Assembly: GCF_014069575.1 (NCBI RefSeq) | Contig: NZ_CP059675.1 | Span: 372,001 to 436,000, forward strand | From: Schaalia sp. JY-X169 | Lineage (GTDB): Bacteria > Actinomycetota > Actinomycetes > Actinomycetales > Actinomycetaceae | Length of the DNA stretch: 64,000 nucleotides | Reading direction: 5' to 3' | Position numbers and translations under genes: made by a program | Notes under the pieces: generated by a model | Seen by the model: only the letters and a program-made list of their open reading frames with translations | What the model was told of the DNA's origin: nothing | Databases searched by the model: none | In this document: in pieces, positions 9,781-18,735 of the stretch | Layout of the letters: each line of letters starts with the position of its first letter | Position numbering within the stretch: the first letter of the stretch is position 1

Positions 9781-10770
9781 ATGTTGGAACCCCGCACGAT
9801 AACCGTCACTGGTGCAGCTGGCAATATTGGCTATGCCCTCTTGTTCCGCATTGCGTCGGGCGCTGTGTTCGGTGATGACACGCCTGTGAAGCTGAACCTT
9901 CTGGAGATCCCCCAGGGCGTGCGCGCTGCCGAAGGTACCGCAATGGAACTGCTGGATTCGGCGTTCCCCCTGCTTGATTCAGTGAACGTGTTTGACGATG
10001 CCAACAAGGCATTCGAAGCTTCAAACATGGCGTTCTTGGTTGGGGCTCGCCCTCGTACCGCAGGTATGGAGCGCGCAGATCTCCTTGAGGCGAATGCTGG
10101 AATCTTCGGCCCGCAGGGCAAAGCAATCAATGACCATGCCGCTGAGGACATTCGTGTCCTAGTTGTTGGCAACCCGGCCAATACAAATGCTGTGATTGCT
10201 CAGAATGCAGCGCCGGACGTCCCCGCAGAGCGCTTTACTTCGATGCTGCGCCTTGACCAGAACAGGGCTATTGCTCAGCTCGCCGCTAAGACAGATGCAT
10301 TTGTTCGTGACATCAAGAATGTGACTGTTTGGGGCAACCACTCCGCAGATCAGTACCCGGATGTTTCCTACGCAACTGTCAACGGCACACCCGCTGACGA
10401 GCTGGTGTCGGCAGAGTGGCTGAAGGACTACTTCCGCCCAACAGTTGCCAAGCGTGGTGCGGCCATCATCGAGGCGCGCGGTGCGTCTTCGGCTGCTTCG
10501 GCTGCTTCGGCTGCAATTGACCACATGCATGACTGGGTCAATGGCACCAAGGATGGCGAGTTCGTGACGGTTGGACACTACTCTGATGGCACCCACTACG
10601 GTGTCCCGAAGGGCCTGTCATTCGGCTTCCCCTGTGTTTCGGTGGATGGCGAATACAAGATCGTTGACGACCTTGAAATCAACGCTGGCACGCGCGGCGG
10701 CATTGAAGAGAACATTGCTGCGCTTACTGAGGAGTACGACGCCGTGAAGGCGATGGGCTTCATCAAGTAG
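9781..10770 (+). CDS. mdh: Malate dehydrogenase
   Basis: NAD-dependent oxidation of malate to oxaloacetate in the TCA cycle. The 329-aa protein has the Rossmann start [20 protein letters not shown], the NAD motif VGNPANTNA, substrate arginines in [15 protein letters not shown], and the catalytic His in [12 protein letters not shown]. It is the actinobacterial/cytosolic-like MDH subgroup. ATG is preceded by GAGGAG. The codons for [12 protein letters not shown] contain a 9-bp unit (GCTGCTTCG) repeated about three times; the peptide is conserved in the family, so the repeat is probably codon coincidence. A strong hairpin follows the stop. Confidence 0.96.
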   Translation: MLEPRTITVTGAAGNIGYALLFRIASGAVFGDDTPVKLNLLEIPQGVRAAEGTAMELLDSAFPLLDSVNVFDDANKAFEASNMAFLVGARPRTAGMERADLLEANAGIFGPQGKAINDHAAEDIRVLVVGNPANTNAVIAQNAAPDVPAERFTSMLRLDQNRAIAQLAAKTDAFVRDIKNVTVWGNHSADQYPDVSYATVNGTPADELVSAEWLKDYFRPTVAKRGAAIIEARGASSAASAASAAIDHMHDWVNGTKDGEFVTVGHYSDGTHYGVPKGLSFGFPCVSVDGEYKIVDDLEINAGTRGGIEENIAALTEEYDAVKAMGFIK

Positions 10771-10784
10771 TAGCAGATTTGTTG

Positions 10785-10817
10785 GAGGGGGCCGGACCGG
10801 TTGGGTTCGGCCCCCTC
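10785..10817 (+). terminator. GC-rich hairpin after mdh
   Basis: Perfect 10-bp stem GAGGGGGCCG (10785-10794) with CGGCCCCCTC (10808-10817) and a 13-base loop, 14 bases after the mdh stop. No T-tract follows; it is probably the transcription end of mdh. Confidence 0.5.
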
Positions 10818-10882
10818 CTCATGTGTTGTGACCCGGTTTGGTTCGACCCCCTCCTCATGTGTTGTGACCCGGTTTGGTGGCT
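10811..10882 (+). repeat. Two tandem 36-bp repeats
   Basis: Unit of 36 bp beginning CCCCCTCCTCATGTGTTGTG: copy 1 at 10811-10846 and copy 2 at 10847-10882, the latter diverging in its last five bases. A degenerate partial copy (CCGGTTGGGTTCGG) precedes the first. There are no spacers, so this is not a CRISPR. It forms part of a repeat-rich intergenic region. Confidence 0.8.
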
Positions 10883-10979
10883 CTTCTGTAAGTTGTTTAT
10901 TGGCTGGTCGCAGAAGAGGCCGTGGGCACCCTTCTTGCCTCGACGACCGTTCACCGTTGCCGCCACTACCCGCCCCAAA

Positions 10980-11053
10980 CCGCGAGATCGAATAGTATCG
11001 ATACATTACACTGTTATTGGGCCCGGAACTGTCGATACTATTCGATCTCGCGG
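10980..11053 (+). repeat. Perfect 22-bp inverted repeat with 30-base spacer
   Basis: Left arm 10980-11001 (begins CCGCGAGATCGAATAGTATC) is the exact reverse complement of right arm 11032-11053. The AT-rich core of the arm (GAATAGTATCGA) contrasts with the GC-rich surroundings. It could be a long bidirectional terminator, a MITE-like relic or a protein-binding site. A GGAGGC microsatellite follows directly at about 11050-11070. Confidence 0.8.
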
Positions 11054-11307
11054 AGGCGGAGGCGGAGGCCGGTGTGGGTGCCGCGGGTGTGCGTGGGGCG
11101 GCCCAGGTGCAAGGCGCCCGCGGGGTTCCCCAGCAATGCGGAGCCGCCTAAGCCATAGGGAGCCCGATAGGCCCAGCGCAGCCAGGGATGACACCGTTAT
11201 GCGAGCCTAACCGGCTCGCTATGGCGTACCAGCCCCAGCTCCCAACCCAAACCCACAGGCAGTGCGACACGTACAGGATTCTCATGAGTTGAGAGGCGGA
11301 CGCCGCC
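11054..11307. other. GC-rich intergenic stretch without recognisable gene
   Basis: After a short run of GGAGGC units the sequence is strongly GC-rich with many short self-complementary segments. Reverse-strand open frames here have no ribosome site and no recognisable protein. I see no gene. Confidence 0.5.
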
Positions 11308-11383
11308 AAATGTATACGTGGGGATGAAAAGCGCCCCTGGGGTACGTACCCCAGACGAACATTTCGCCCCCACGTATACATTT
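11308..11383 (+). repeat. Long palindromic intergenic element, copy 1
   Basis: Outer arms AAATGTATACGTGGGG (11308-11323) and CCCCACGTATACATTT (11368-11383) are exact reverse complements. A perfect 18-bp palindrome CTGGGGTACGTACCCCAG lies at the centre (11337-11354). Both arms continue imperfectly between these blocks, so almost the whole 76 bp can fold into one hairpin. A second copy with the same architecture is at 39365-39440. Such dispersed hairpins may act as bidirectional terminators or be REP/MITE-like elements. Confidence 0.85.
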
Positions 11384-11390
11384 CGCGAAA

Positions 11391-11494
11391 GGCTGGGCGC
11401 TTGGCCGGGGCGGGGGTTCGAGGCAGGCGTCCGGGGCCGAGGCTGGGCAGGCGTCCGTGGTCGGGGCCGAGGCTGGGCTGGGCGCTTGGCCGGG
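11391..11494 (+). repeat. Degenerate GC-rich direct repeats
   Basis: The 19-mer GGCTGGGCGCTTGGCCGGG occurs at 11391-11409 and 11476-11494. The 17-mer CGGGGCCGAGGCTGGGC occurs at 11432-11448 and 11462-11478 (30-bp period). The segment seems to have grown by local duplication. No gene is supported here. Confidence 0.7.
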
Positions 11495-11675
11495 CAGGAT
11501 AGAGAGGTTGGGTAGGGCAGTGGACCGGGTGGGCCGGCGCCCGACCTGTCATCTCCTCACGTGTTCTGACCTGCAGCTTTGCGCCTATGATGTTAGCGGC
11601 AACAAATTGCCTTGCGTCGAGTGGGGGCCACCTGCGTACACTCGACCAACGACATTGAGTTTTGGGTGAGGAGCC

Positions 11676-12644
11676 GTGACAACACCAGCAGATAGCGCTG
11701 CACCCGTGGCAAAGCTTCCAACAAGTGAGCGCCAGCGGGCTGTACTTCGTGCCGCCCAACTTTACTTTCTCGATGGCCTTACCCAAGCAGCTGTTGCGGA
11801 GAGAATGGGGTGCACTCGTTGGACCGTGGGACGCCTCCTCAAAGAAGGTGAGGACTCCGGAGTTGTCGACATTCGTATTCGTCATGCACAGGCCCGGGTC
11901 CGTTCACTCGAGATTGAACTGGAATCACGTTTCGGCCTGGCTGACGTTCAGGTTGTTGGCACCCAGGAGACCACCGGACAAACCCTGGCACTGGTTGCCC
12001 AAACTGCTGCTGATTATCTTGCTGACATTCGCCCTCGTCCGACGGCGGTAGCCCTCGCATGGGGTCGAACAACTTCGGCGGTGGCACGCGCCGCAGCACC
12101 ACGATGGTCCCCAGGTACCCGCGTCGTTCAAGCAAATGCTGCACCCGGAGGGGTTGATGAGCTGCTTGGTTCTGGAGCTACCCGACTCCTGGCCCGCAAA
12201 GCCCCCGGCACAGTCTCCCTATTTGACGAGGTTTTGGAGAATTCGTTGCGGGGAGCGAGTAGCGATATCTCACCCGCAGCACGACGCGTTGTGGACGAGG
12301 CTGAGAGTGCTGACGTCGTCATCTTCTCACCCGGATCTATTCCTTCATCATCGATTATCGTCAAGTCGGGGTTCCTGTCCCACGTGGAGCTTAAGGAACT
12401 GTGGGAGCTTGGCGCGAGGGCGAACGTCCTCGGCAGGTTGGTTGATGCGGAGGCTCAGCCGGTGTCAGACAGGCTTGAGGAGCGCATTCCCGCAATGTCG
12501 CTGCGATCACTAGCGCAGGCGCAGTGGTCCATAGCCGTTTGCACGGGTCCAGACAAAGTTACTCCGCTGGCAGCTACGCTGAAAGGCCGTTTAGCAACCG
12601 TGCTGATCACTGATTCGCAGACCGCGACGGCCCTCCTCGACTAA
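11676..12644 (+). CDS. SorC-family transcriptional regulator with sugar-binding domain
   Basis: A 322-aa effector-responsive DNA-binding protein of the SorC/DeoR(Bacillus)/CggR class. A winged HTH is at about 22-65 (LYFLDGLTQAAVAERMGCTR then TVGRLLKEGEDSGVVDIRI), followed by the putative sugar-phosphate-binding NagB-like domain (ALAWGRTTSAVARA at about 125, DVVIFSPGSIPSSS at about 210). The GTG start has GAGGAG just upstream. Members usually respond to phosphorylated sugars and control glycolytic or catabolic operons. The nearby mdh, pfk-pgi and PTS genes are possible targets, but no operator was identified. Confidence 0.85.
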   Translation: MTTPADSAAPVAKLPTSERQRAVLRAAQLYFLDGLTQAAVAERMGCTRWTVGRLLKEGEDSGVVDIRIRHAQARVRSLEIELESRFGLADVQVVGTQETTGQTLALVAQTAADYLADIRPRPTAVALAWGRTTSAVARAAAPRWSPGTRVVQANAAPGGVDELLGSGATRLLARKAPGTVSLFDEVLENSLRGASSDISPAARRVVDEAESADVVIFSPGSIPSSSIIVKSGFLSHVELKELWELGARANVLGRLVDAEAQPVSDRLEERIPAMSLRSLAQAQWSIAVCTGPDKVTPLAATLKGRLATVLITDSQTATALLD

Positions 12645-12749
12645 CTGTCTTCCACTGCAAACCTTGGCGCCGCCCGCACTTGTTTGGGCAGTAGGGTAGG
12701 GACGTTCCATTGTTCGGGAGCCACGCAAGTATCGAGGGGAAGTATCGTT

Positions 12750-14051
12750 TTGTCTTCTAGTCTCTACCAGCCGCTGTCAATCGTAGATCCAGAGATCCAT
12801 GCCGTCGTCGAGGGCGAACTAGGGCGCCAACGCGGAACCCTTGAGATGATCGCATCAGAGAACTTTGTGCCGTATGCAGTCTTGGAAGCGCAGGGCTCCG
12901 TTCTGACGAACAAGTACGCGGAAGGCTACCCAGGACGCCGTTACTATGGCGGTTGCGAATGGGTAGACATTGCCGAAGAACTGGCGATTAGTCGAGCCAA
13001 AGAGCTGTTTGGTGCCGATCATGTCAATGTTCAACCCCACGCTGGAGCCCAAGCCAACGCTGCTGCCATTCAGGCTCTTGCAGCACCCGGCGATCGTTTG
13101 CTCGGCCTCGAACTGGCACACGGTGGTCACCTCACGCATGGAATGAAGATCAACTTCTCAGGGCGTTTCTACGAGTCGCACTCATACGGCGTTGACCCCA
13201 TCACCTATCTGATCGACATGGACGTGGTACGTGACCGCGCTCTTGAGGTCCGTCCTAGCGTCCTTATTGCCGGATGGTCTGCCTATCCGAGGCAGCTGGA
13301 CTTTGAAGCGTTCCGCTCAATTGCGGACGAGGTCGGGGCAGCACTAATGGTGGATATGGCACATTTTGCCGGCCTAGTCGCTGCGGGGCTGCATCCAAAC
13401 CCCCTGCCGTACGCCGACCTCGTCACCACCACTGTGCATAAGACACTGGGAGGACCTCGGTCAGGAATGATCCTCACTTCACGGGGTGAGCAGTGGGGGC
13501 GGAAGATCGACTCGGCTGTGTTCCCGGGACAGCAGGGTGGTCCGCTGATGCAGGCTGTTGCGGCGAAGGCCGTCGCAATGAAGATCGCGGCCTCGGAGGA
13601 GTTCCGTGAGAGGCAGACCCGTACCCTTGCGGGCGCCAAGATCCTTGCTGACCGCCTGCTACAAGATGATGTGACTGCGGAGGGGATCTCGGTTCTCACA
13701 GGCGGCACGGATGTTCACCTGGTGCTGGTTGACCTGCAGGCCAGTCCCCTGAGTGGTGCGGATGGGGAAGATTTGCTTCACCGCGTCGGCGTGACGATTA
13801 ACCGCAATGCTGTTCCGTTCGATCCTCGCCCGCCCAGGGTCACATCGGGCTTGCGGATCGGCACCCCCGCCTTGGCTACCCGCGGATTCCAAGTGGGAGA
13901 CTTTGTGGAGGTTTCCGACATCGTTGCCACCGCGCTTCGTCAGGGTGCTCGCGGAGAGGTCGACGAGGCCGGACTGCGTGACCGAGTTGCAGCTCTCGCT
14001 TCAACGCACCCGCTCTATGAAGACATCGCTGATCTCAAGGTCATGGCATGA
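12750..14051 (+). CDS. glyA: Serine hydroxymethyltransferase
   Basis: PLP enzyme converting serine and tetrahydrofolate to glycine and 5,10-methylene-THF. [29 protein letters not shown] and the PLP-Lys region [17 protein letters not shown] (about residue 230) are diagnostic. An in-frame ATG lies at 12684, but the extra N-terminal residues are unlike the family and lack a ribosome site. A TTG at 12750 preceded by GAGGGGA gives the expected start ([15 protein letters not shown]) and a normal 433-aa protein. It overlaps folD by 4 bases (ATGA), coupling the two one-carbon enzymes. Confidence 0.95.
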   Translation: MSSSLYQPLSIVDPEIHAVVEGELGRQRGTLEMIASENFVPYAVLEAQGSVLTNKYAEGYPGRRYYGGCEWVDIAEELAISRAKELFGADHVNVQPHAGAQANAAAIQALAAPGDRLLGLELAHGGHLTHGMKINFSGRFYESHSYGVDPITYLIDMDVVRDRALEVRPSVLIAGWSAYPRQLDFEAFRSIADEVGAALMVDMAHFAGLVAAGLHPNPLPYADLVTTTVHKTLGGPRSGMILTSRGEQWGRKIDSAVFPGQQGGPLMQAVAAKAVAMKIAASEEFRERQTRTLAGAKILADRLLQDDVTAEGISVLTGGTDVHLVLVDLQASPLSGADGEDLLHRVGVTINRNAVPFDPRPPRVTSGLRIGTPALATRGFQVGDFVEVSDIVATALRQGARGEVDEAGLRDRVAALASTHPLYEDIADLKVMA

Positions 14052-14950
14052 GGTTTCCTTGGCTGACAGGTTCCGCAGGCGAAGGGGGAGATGTTGCCTT
14101 ACCGCTTGACGGGTCGTCGCTCGCTGCAAGGAAGAAGCAACAGCTCCGAGATCGAGTGGCGATCCTCAAGTCCAAGGGCGTGACGCCCGGGCTGGGGACG
14201 ATCCTGGTTGGGGAAGACCCGGCCTCGCACATCTATGTTGGCGCGAAGCACCGCGACTGTGAAGAGGTGGGGATCCGCTCTATCGACGTCCGCCTCCCGG
14301 CAGATGCAACGCAGGCAGATGTGGAGGCTGCGGTTCGCAGACTGAACGCAGATCCATCCTGTACCGCCTTCATCGTGCAGCTCCCTTTGCCGGATCACAT
14401 TGACGAGTCGGCGATCTTGCACCTCATGGACCCCGCGAAGGATGCGGATGGCCTCCACCCGTACAACCTGGGTCTCCTGGTTGAAGATATTGCGGGGACT
14501 TCACAGGCCCCTCAACCATGTACGCCCAGAGGCGTTGTGGAACTCCTCCGTGACAATGGAGTGGAACTGCGCGGGGCGCGAGTCTGCGTTGTTGGGCGTG
14601 GTCTGACGACGGGTCGCCCTCTAGGTTTGATGCTGGGACAGCGTAGCGTTGGTGCCACTGCGGTTCTTTGCCACACCGGAACCCGTGACCTCCGGGCTGA
14701 GATGCGAGCAGCTGATGTCATTATCGCCGCGGCAGGGGTTCCCGACCTGGTCACTGCCGAGGACGTGAAGCCAGGTGCTGCAGTTGTTGACGTGGGGGTA
14801 TCAAGGCGGGACGGGAAGATTGCCGGGGATGTGGCAGACGGTGTTCAGTTCGTTGCGGGCTGGCTGTCACCCAATCCGGGTGGAGTCGGACCGATGACGC
14901 GCGTCATGCTTCTTGAGAATGTGGTCCACCAGGCGGAGCTGCAAGCATAG
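14048..14950 (+). CDS. folD: Bifunctional methylenetetrahydrofolate dehydrogenase/cyclohydrolase
   Basis: Oxidises 5,10-methylene-THF, the product of GlyA, to methenyl-THF and hydrolyses it to 10-formyl-THF. Conserved blocks: [20 protein letters not shown] with the catalytic Lys (about 65), [10 protein letters not shown] (about 115), [11 protein letters not shown] (about 138), the dinucleotide segment [16 protein letters not shown] and [14 protein letters not shown]. The start codon overlaps the glyA stop. The first 18 residues are an extension compared with typical FolD. It ends 9 bases from the convergent CDF gene. Confidence 0.96.
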   Translation: MRFPWLTGSAGEGGDVALPLDGSSLAARKKQQLRDRVAILKSKGVTPGLGTILVGEDPASHIYVGAKHRDCEEVGIRSIDVRLPADATQADVEAAVRRLNADPSCTAFIVQLPLPDHIDESAILHLMDPAKDADGLHPYNLGLLVEDIAGTSQAPQPCTPRGVVELLRDNGVELRGARVCVVGRGLTTGRPLGLMLGQRSVGATAVLCHTGTRDLRAEMRAADVIIAAAGVPDLVTAEDVKPGAAVVDVGVSRRDGKIAGDVADGVQFVAGWLSPNPGGVGPMTRVMLLENVVHQAELQA

Positions 14951-14959
14951 AGCAGAACG

Positions 14960-15907
14960 TTAGTGGGCCAGATCCTCGTGTGAGGCGTGCAGGTCTGAGT
15001 CGATCTGAAGCGTGACGTGGTTCAGATCGACATCAAACCCGGACTTGAGTGCTTCCTGCAGGTCGTGGAGTACTTCTACTGTTTGACCAGATGACACGCA
15101 CTCTTCGGAGACGATGACGTGTGCAGTGAGGATGTTCAGTCCTGTGCCGATGCTGGAGACGTGGAGGTCGTGAACCTGGCGCACAGCCGGATTCTCACAG
15201 ATCCTCTTGCGGACCTCGTTGAGGTCAAGCCCGCTTGGTGTTTTTTCCAGGAGGATGTCGACTGACTGTCGCAGGATAGCCACGGCGCGCGCCGCAATCA
15301 TGATGGCTATTAGAAGGGAAGCCAGAGAATCGGCGTAAGGCCACCCTGTCCACATCAGTACCAGGGCAGCTACGATGACAGCCACGGAACCCAGGGCATC
15401 CGCGCTCACCTCAAGGAAAGCTGCCTTCATGTTAAGGGAAGCTCCGCGTCCTCCAAAAAGGATCGACATGGAGATCACGTTGGCCACCAGCCCGATGACA
15501 CCAACTAGGAGCATGGGCCCGGCCTCGACGGCCGTGGGGTTCATAAAGCGTCCGACCGCTTCCCACCCAATGAACCCGCAGAGAACAATGAGAAGACCAG
15601 CCTGGAGGCCAGCCGCCAGTATCTCTAGCCGCGCAAACCCCCAGGTCCACTTGTCTGTTCGAGGGCGGGTCATCAGGTGAGCTGCGAAGAGCGCAACAAC
15701 GAGGCCGATTGAATCGGTTGCCATGTGGCCGGCATCAGCGAGGAGCGCTAGGGAGCCGCTCCAGATGGCTCCGACTATCTCGACAAAGAGAATGGATGCT
15801 GTGACACCTAGGGCCCAAGCAAGGCGCTTCCGTGACATGGTGGCGGTTGCGTGGGTGTGAGAGTGACCATGGCTTGGGGCCGGCAGATCTCCCGGGGTGT
15901 TGCTCAT
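14960..15907 (-). CDS. Cation diffusion facilitator transporter
   Basis: A 315-aa membrane exporter of divalent metal (Zn/Co/Cd type), probably proton-driven. A His-rich N-terminus (SHGHSHTHATA) is followed by six predicted membrane spans. Metal-site motifs are in span 2 (LLADAGHMATDSIGLVVALF) and span 5 (EVSADALGSVAVIVAALV). The C-terminal cytoplasmic dimerisation domain carries HDLHVSSIGTG and LNHVTLQID. This is CzcD/ZitB-like. It is divergent from xthA with about 60 bases between the starts, and convergent with folD. No metalloregulator lies nearby. Confidence 0.92.
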   Translation of the reverse strand: MSNTPGDLPAPSHGHSHTHATATMSRKRLAWALGVTASILFVEIVGAIWSGSLALLADAGHMATDSIGLVVALFAAHLMTRPRTDKWTWGFARLEILAAGLQAGLLIVLCGFIGWEAVGRFMNPTAVEAGPMLLVGVIGLVANVISMSILFGGRGASLNMKAAFLEVSADALGSVAVIVAALVLMWTGWPYADSLASLLIAIMIAARAVAILRQSVDILLEKTPSGLDLNEVRKRICENPAVRQVHDLHVSSIGTGLNILTAHVIVSEECVSSGQTVEVLHDLQEALKSGFDVDLNHVTLQIDSDLHASHEDLAH

Positions 15908-15970
15908 AGTGATTCAAGCTATCCCATATTTGGTTCCTGGGCTACCTGCACCACCTGGCATACTGGGGCG

Positions 15971-16816
15971 GTGACTTCTACCAGTTTTTCTGTAGCCTCT
16001 GTAAACGTCAACGGCATTCGCGCCGCATACCGGAAAGGGATGGGGCAGTGGATTGAAGAAGCACAACCCGATGTGCTCCTGCTCCAGGAAGTGCGTGCCG
16101 AGGAGAAAATCGCGGCTGATCTTCTTGGCGACCAGTTTGATACTTTCATTGCGCCCTCACTGATCAAGGGACGCGCGGGAGTGGGGGTTGCCGTTGCCAA
16201 AGACTCCACCAAGATTGGGCTGGCTCCCGGCGCACAGCACACCATTGGTCTGGCACAGCAAGAAGAGCTGGTTGATTCAGGTCGTTGGATAGAGGTCGAC
16301 CTTGTGACCGCGAGCGGGCTTCCGCTGCGAATGGTGTCCGCATACTTCCATTCGGGCCAAATCAACGACCCGAAGCAAGATTTCAAGATGCGGCACCTGG
16401 CGAGCATTGATGCCCGCGTTCGGGACCTGCTGTCCCGCAGTGGTGAGGGCGGTCCGCAGACGCTGGTGGCCGGGGACTTCAATGTTGTTCGCTCAGAGAT
16501 GGATATCAAGAACTGGAAGGCCAACTACAACAAGACCTCCGGTGTCCTTGATGAAGAGATGGCCTACTTGAATGGCTGGGTCGACGCTGGTTGGTGCGAT
16601 GTGGTGCGAACACTCACCGGGCCAACTCCGGGGCCCTACTCCTGGTGGTCCTGGCGCGGCAAGGCGTTTGACAATGATACTGGTTGGCGCATCGACTACC
16701 ACTATGCAACACCAGGACTGGCGGTACGTGCGCTCGCAGCGAGGGTGGATCGCGCAATTTCCTGGGACACGCGGTTCTCAGATCACGCGCCGGTAGTTGT
16801 TCAGTTTGAAGCCTGA
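15971..16816 (+). CDS. xthA: Exodeoxyribonuclease III
   Basis: AP endonuclease/3'-5' exonuclease for base-excision repair. The 281-aa protein contains SVNVNGIRAA, the metal-binding Glu in LLLQEVRAE, GDFNVVRSEMDIKN, DYHYATPGL and the catalytic SDHAPVVVQF end. The frame stays open to 15851, but those starts would overlap the divergent CDF gene. GTG 15971 lies directly before the conserved core and gives a normal length, though its ribosome site is weak (GGGGCG). It overlaps the convergent YihY gene by 16 bases. Confidence 0.92.
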   Translation: MTSTSFSVASVNVNGIRAAYRKGMGQWIEEAQPDVLLLQEVRAEEKIAADLLGDQFDTFIAPSLIKGRAGVGVAVAKDSTKIGLAPGAQHTIGLAQQEELVDSGRWIEVDLVTASGLPLRMVSAYFHSGQINDPKQDFKMRHLASIDARVRDLLSRSGEGGPQTLVAGDFNVVRSEMDIKNWKANYNKTSGVLDEEMAYLNGWVDAGWCDVVRTLTGPTPGPYSWWSWRGKAFDNDTGWRIDYHYATPGLAVRALAARVDRAISWDTRFSDHAPVVVQFEA

Positions 16817-18000
16817 TCGTCCTCGCTCGCTTCGAGTTCATCAGGATCTGCGTGCCCATCCGCATCTAATGGATGTGCCGGAATAAGGTCCCCCGTCACC
16901 GGGTTGTGTGGCCACGCCAGCGTCGCGGGTCGGCTGAGTGTGACGTAGTTCGGCCGTTTGTCAGCGTGGACTGAGTCCTTCTTAACCTTCATGACCACGG
17001 CAGGCGGATCCGCCATCCACGCCGAGACCATTAGTGCAGCTCGTGCCACAAAGTTGACCCAGAGGAGCAGTGCTGCCGCCGTAGCGATGGTAGCGATGAC
17101 GGGGTCGTTAGACGCGCCCATCAGTGCCTCACCACCAAAACGGAGGGTGGTGGAAGCAACTGCAAACATGACGGCCCCAACAAGGAGGGTGCGGCGAGGC
17201 ACCGCGATGCGCGCCACAAATGTCACCATCACCATGAACATGAGGAAGTCAACCAGTGAGGGAACTCCGAGACGTATGGCCCCAAAGGTGTGCGTTTCGA
17301 GGATCTCGCGGACTCCCGGGAAGACCGACACGACCCATTCTTCGAAGCGTCCGGTCATAACCGTCAGGACAGCGGTCGTGATCACTCCTAGGAAGAGCAG
17401 TATCAACCCGGCAAAGTACCGGGGGTATGCGGTCACTGCCGTGCCAGGGTAGTCAAGAAGGCCGAACATGGATCGGAGTCCGTCCACGATGTAGCGGATA
17501 ATCTGCATCGCCGTCCAGAACGCAGCAACGAATGCAATGATGCCCGCGACAAGGGTCCCATTGCCCAGAGATATGTCGGAGAGATCAACAATCCCGCTCG
17601 TGCCCGTCGCCGGGTTTGCAATCAGTCCGGGAACAAACCTGTTGACCGTATCGATAACCAGAGACTGGAACGCAGCGCTTGCGGAGAAGAAGTGAGTAAA
17701 GATCACCCACGCGACCGTGACCACGGCACTGAGCGAGAAGATTGCCATATAGGAGATTGCACCCGCGGCAATTCTCCCCTTCTGCATGGAATACCGCGCC
17801 AGACCGCGTCCAATTCTGCTGTGCTGGTAGACATCAATTAGCGAGGCGATCTTCGACTTGAGGCCTTGCTGTCGCAATGCTGGCCCAATGTCCCGCACCC
17901 CTGACTTCCACTGCTTGGCGTGCACGAGGACGTACGAGACGTCCCCAGATTGAGCAACCTTGCTGTCAGGTGACTGCGCATCGGAGTCGGGGTTTGACAT
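16801..18000 (-). CDS. YihY/BrkB-family inner-membrane protein
   Basis: A 399-aa integral membrane protein with an N-terminal cytoplasmic segment of about 80 residues, six predicted spans (about 85-330) and an acidic hydrophilic tail (DADGHADPDELEASEDD). Family signatures are GRIAAGAISYMAIFSLSAVV and FWTAMQIIRYIVDGLRSMFG. The family is sometimes misnamed ribonuclease BN; the biochemical role is unknown. A TTG at 18006 is also possible. It lies 15 bases after the 2H phosphoesterase gene on the same strand, so the two are likely co-transcribed. Its 3' end overlaps xthA. Confidence 0.9.
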   Translation of the reverse strand: MSNPDSDAQSPDSKVAQSGDVSYVLVHAKQWKSGVRDIGPALRQQGLKSKIASLIDVYQHSRIGRGLARYSMQKGRIAAGAISYMAIFSLSAVVTVAWVIFTHFFSASAAFQSLVIDTVNRFVPGLIANPATGTSGIVDLSDISLGNGTLVAGIIAFVAAFWTAMQIIRYIVDGLRSMFGLLDYPGTAVTAYPRYFAGLILLFLGVITTAVLTVMTGRFEEWVVSVFPGVREILETHTFGAIRLGVPSLVDFLMFMVMVTFVARIAVPRRTLLVGAVMFAVASTTLRFGGEALMGASNDPVIATIATAAALLLWVNFVARAALMVSAWMADPPAVVMKVKKDSVHADKRPNYVTLSRPATLAWPHNPVTGDLIPAHPLDADGHADPDELEASEDDQASN

Positions 18001-18014
18001 AGGCAAATCCGTTT

Positions 18015-18554
18015 CTAGGAGGAGAAGTCGAACAGCGCCGCCGAGTTGTAGGAGCCGCTTGCATCAAGGCGGTCCAGTCGGAAGCCAGGAACCATCCACG
18101 TGGCTTCGAATTCTTGCCCCAGGGCAAGGGCTGTCTCGAGCTGAGGTTCGTCTAGACCCTGAGCAAGTGTGATGTGTGCATGATAGGGGAACCGTAAGTC
18201 ATACTGCAGGGGCCCCGAACGGACGTCGTCTGCGAGGTCTTCACATTGGCGCGATCCTTCCTCTACAGAGAGGAAGACAACGGGGCTGACCGGGAGGAAT
18301 GTTCCGGTGCTTCTAACGGTAATCCGAAATGGATGGTGGCGCTTCGCGACAAGAGCGAGGTGCTCAAAAACGGCCTCGCGCTGATCAATGGGAACCGCGA
18401 GTGGCGGCATGATTGTGATGTGAGCGGGAACGCTTGCCCCGGCCTCGTCCCCCAGTGCCAAACGTGCTTCACTAATGCGCGATAGCCATGGTTCAGGGAC
18501 CGCTATGACTACACCAAGCCAGTCTTCTGATTCATCGCGTGTGGGGAGGAACAT
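18015..18554 (-). CDS. 2H phosphoesterase / 2'-5' RNA ligase family protein
   Basis: A 179-aa cytoplasmic protein with the two HxT motifs that define the 2H superfamily: PAHITIMPP (about 43) and YHAHITLAQ (about 125). Members act as cyclic phosphodiesterases or RNA 2'-5' ligases; the natural substrate is generally unknown. It begins an apparent two-gene operon with the YihY protein. Its start is divergent from pth across a 181-bp intergenic region. Confidence 0.85.
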   Translation of the reverse strand: MFLPTRDESEDWLGVVIAVPEPWLSRISEARLALGDEAGASVPAHITIMPPLAVPIDQREAVFEHLALVAKRHHPFRITVRSTGTFLPVSPVVFLSVEEGSRQCEDLADDVRSGPLQYDLRFPYHAHITLAQGLDEPQLETALALGQEFEATWMVPGFRLDRLDASGSYNSAALFDFSS

Positions 18555-18735
18555 CGAACCTCAAGACTATGGTGGGAACGGTTTGCAGGGGACTGATTGA
18601 GTCTACCCCGGCGCAGTGGGATGGTTCATCCCCACTTGTGGGACCTAGGGGTCGATGGGGGAGAATCGGTAAGCTTTGCCGTGGTGGATCCTGGCGTAGA
18701 GGTCCCAAACCGCAGGTAAATGAACGGAGCATACG

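Noticed and set aside
10498-10520. GCTGCTTCG repeats in mdh as a slippage site
   Set aside because: The unit is 9 bp (no frameshift possible) and the encoded GASSAASAA peptide is normal for the family.
10811-10882. Repeats of 36 bp resembling CRISPR repeats in length
   Set aside because: The units are directly adjacent without spacers, only two copies exist and no cas gene is present.
10596-11006. Minus-strand frame with 12-residue peptide repeats
   Set aside because: The peptide repeats simply translate the 36-bp DNA repeats; the frame overlaps mdh and has no supported start.
11148-11885. Long minus-strand frame (245 aa) across the intergenic region
   Set aside because: It overlaps the SorC regulator gene antisense and crosses the palindromic element and GC repeats. 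Its similarity to the frame at 39235-39531 comes from the palindrome.
12645-12749. Possible folate or glycine riboswitch before glyA
   Set aside because: I could not match the leader to any conserved riboswitch core; no terminator or sequestering stem is evident.
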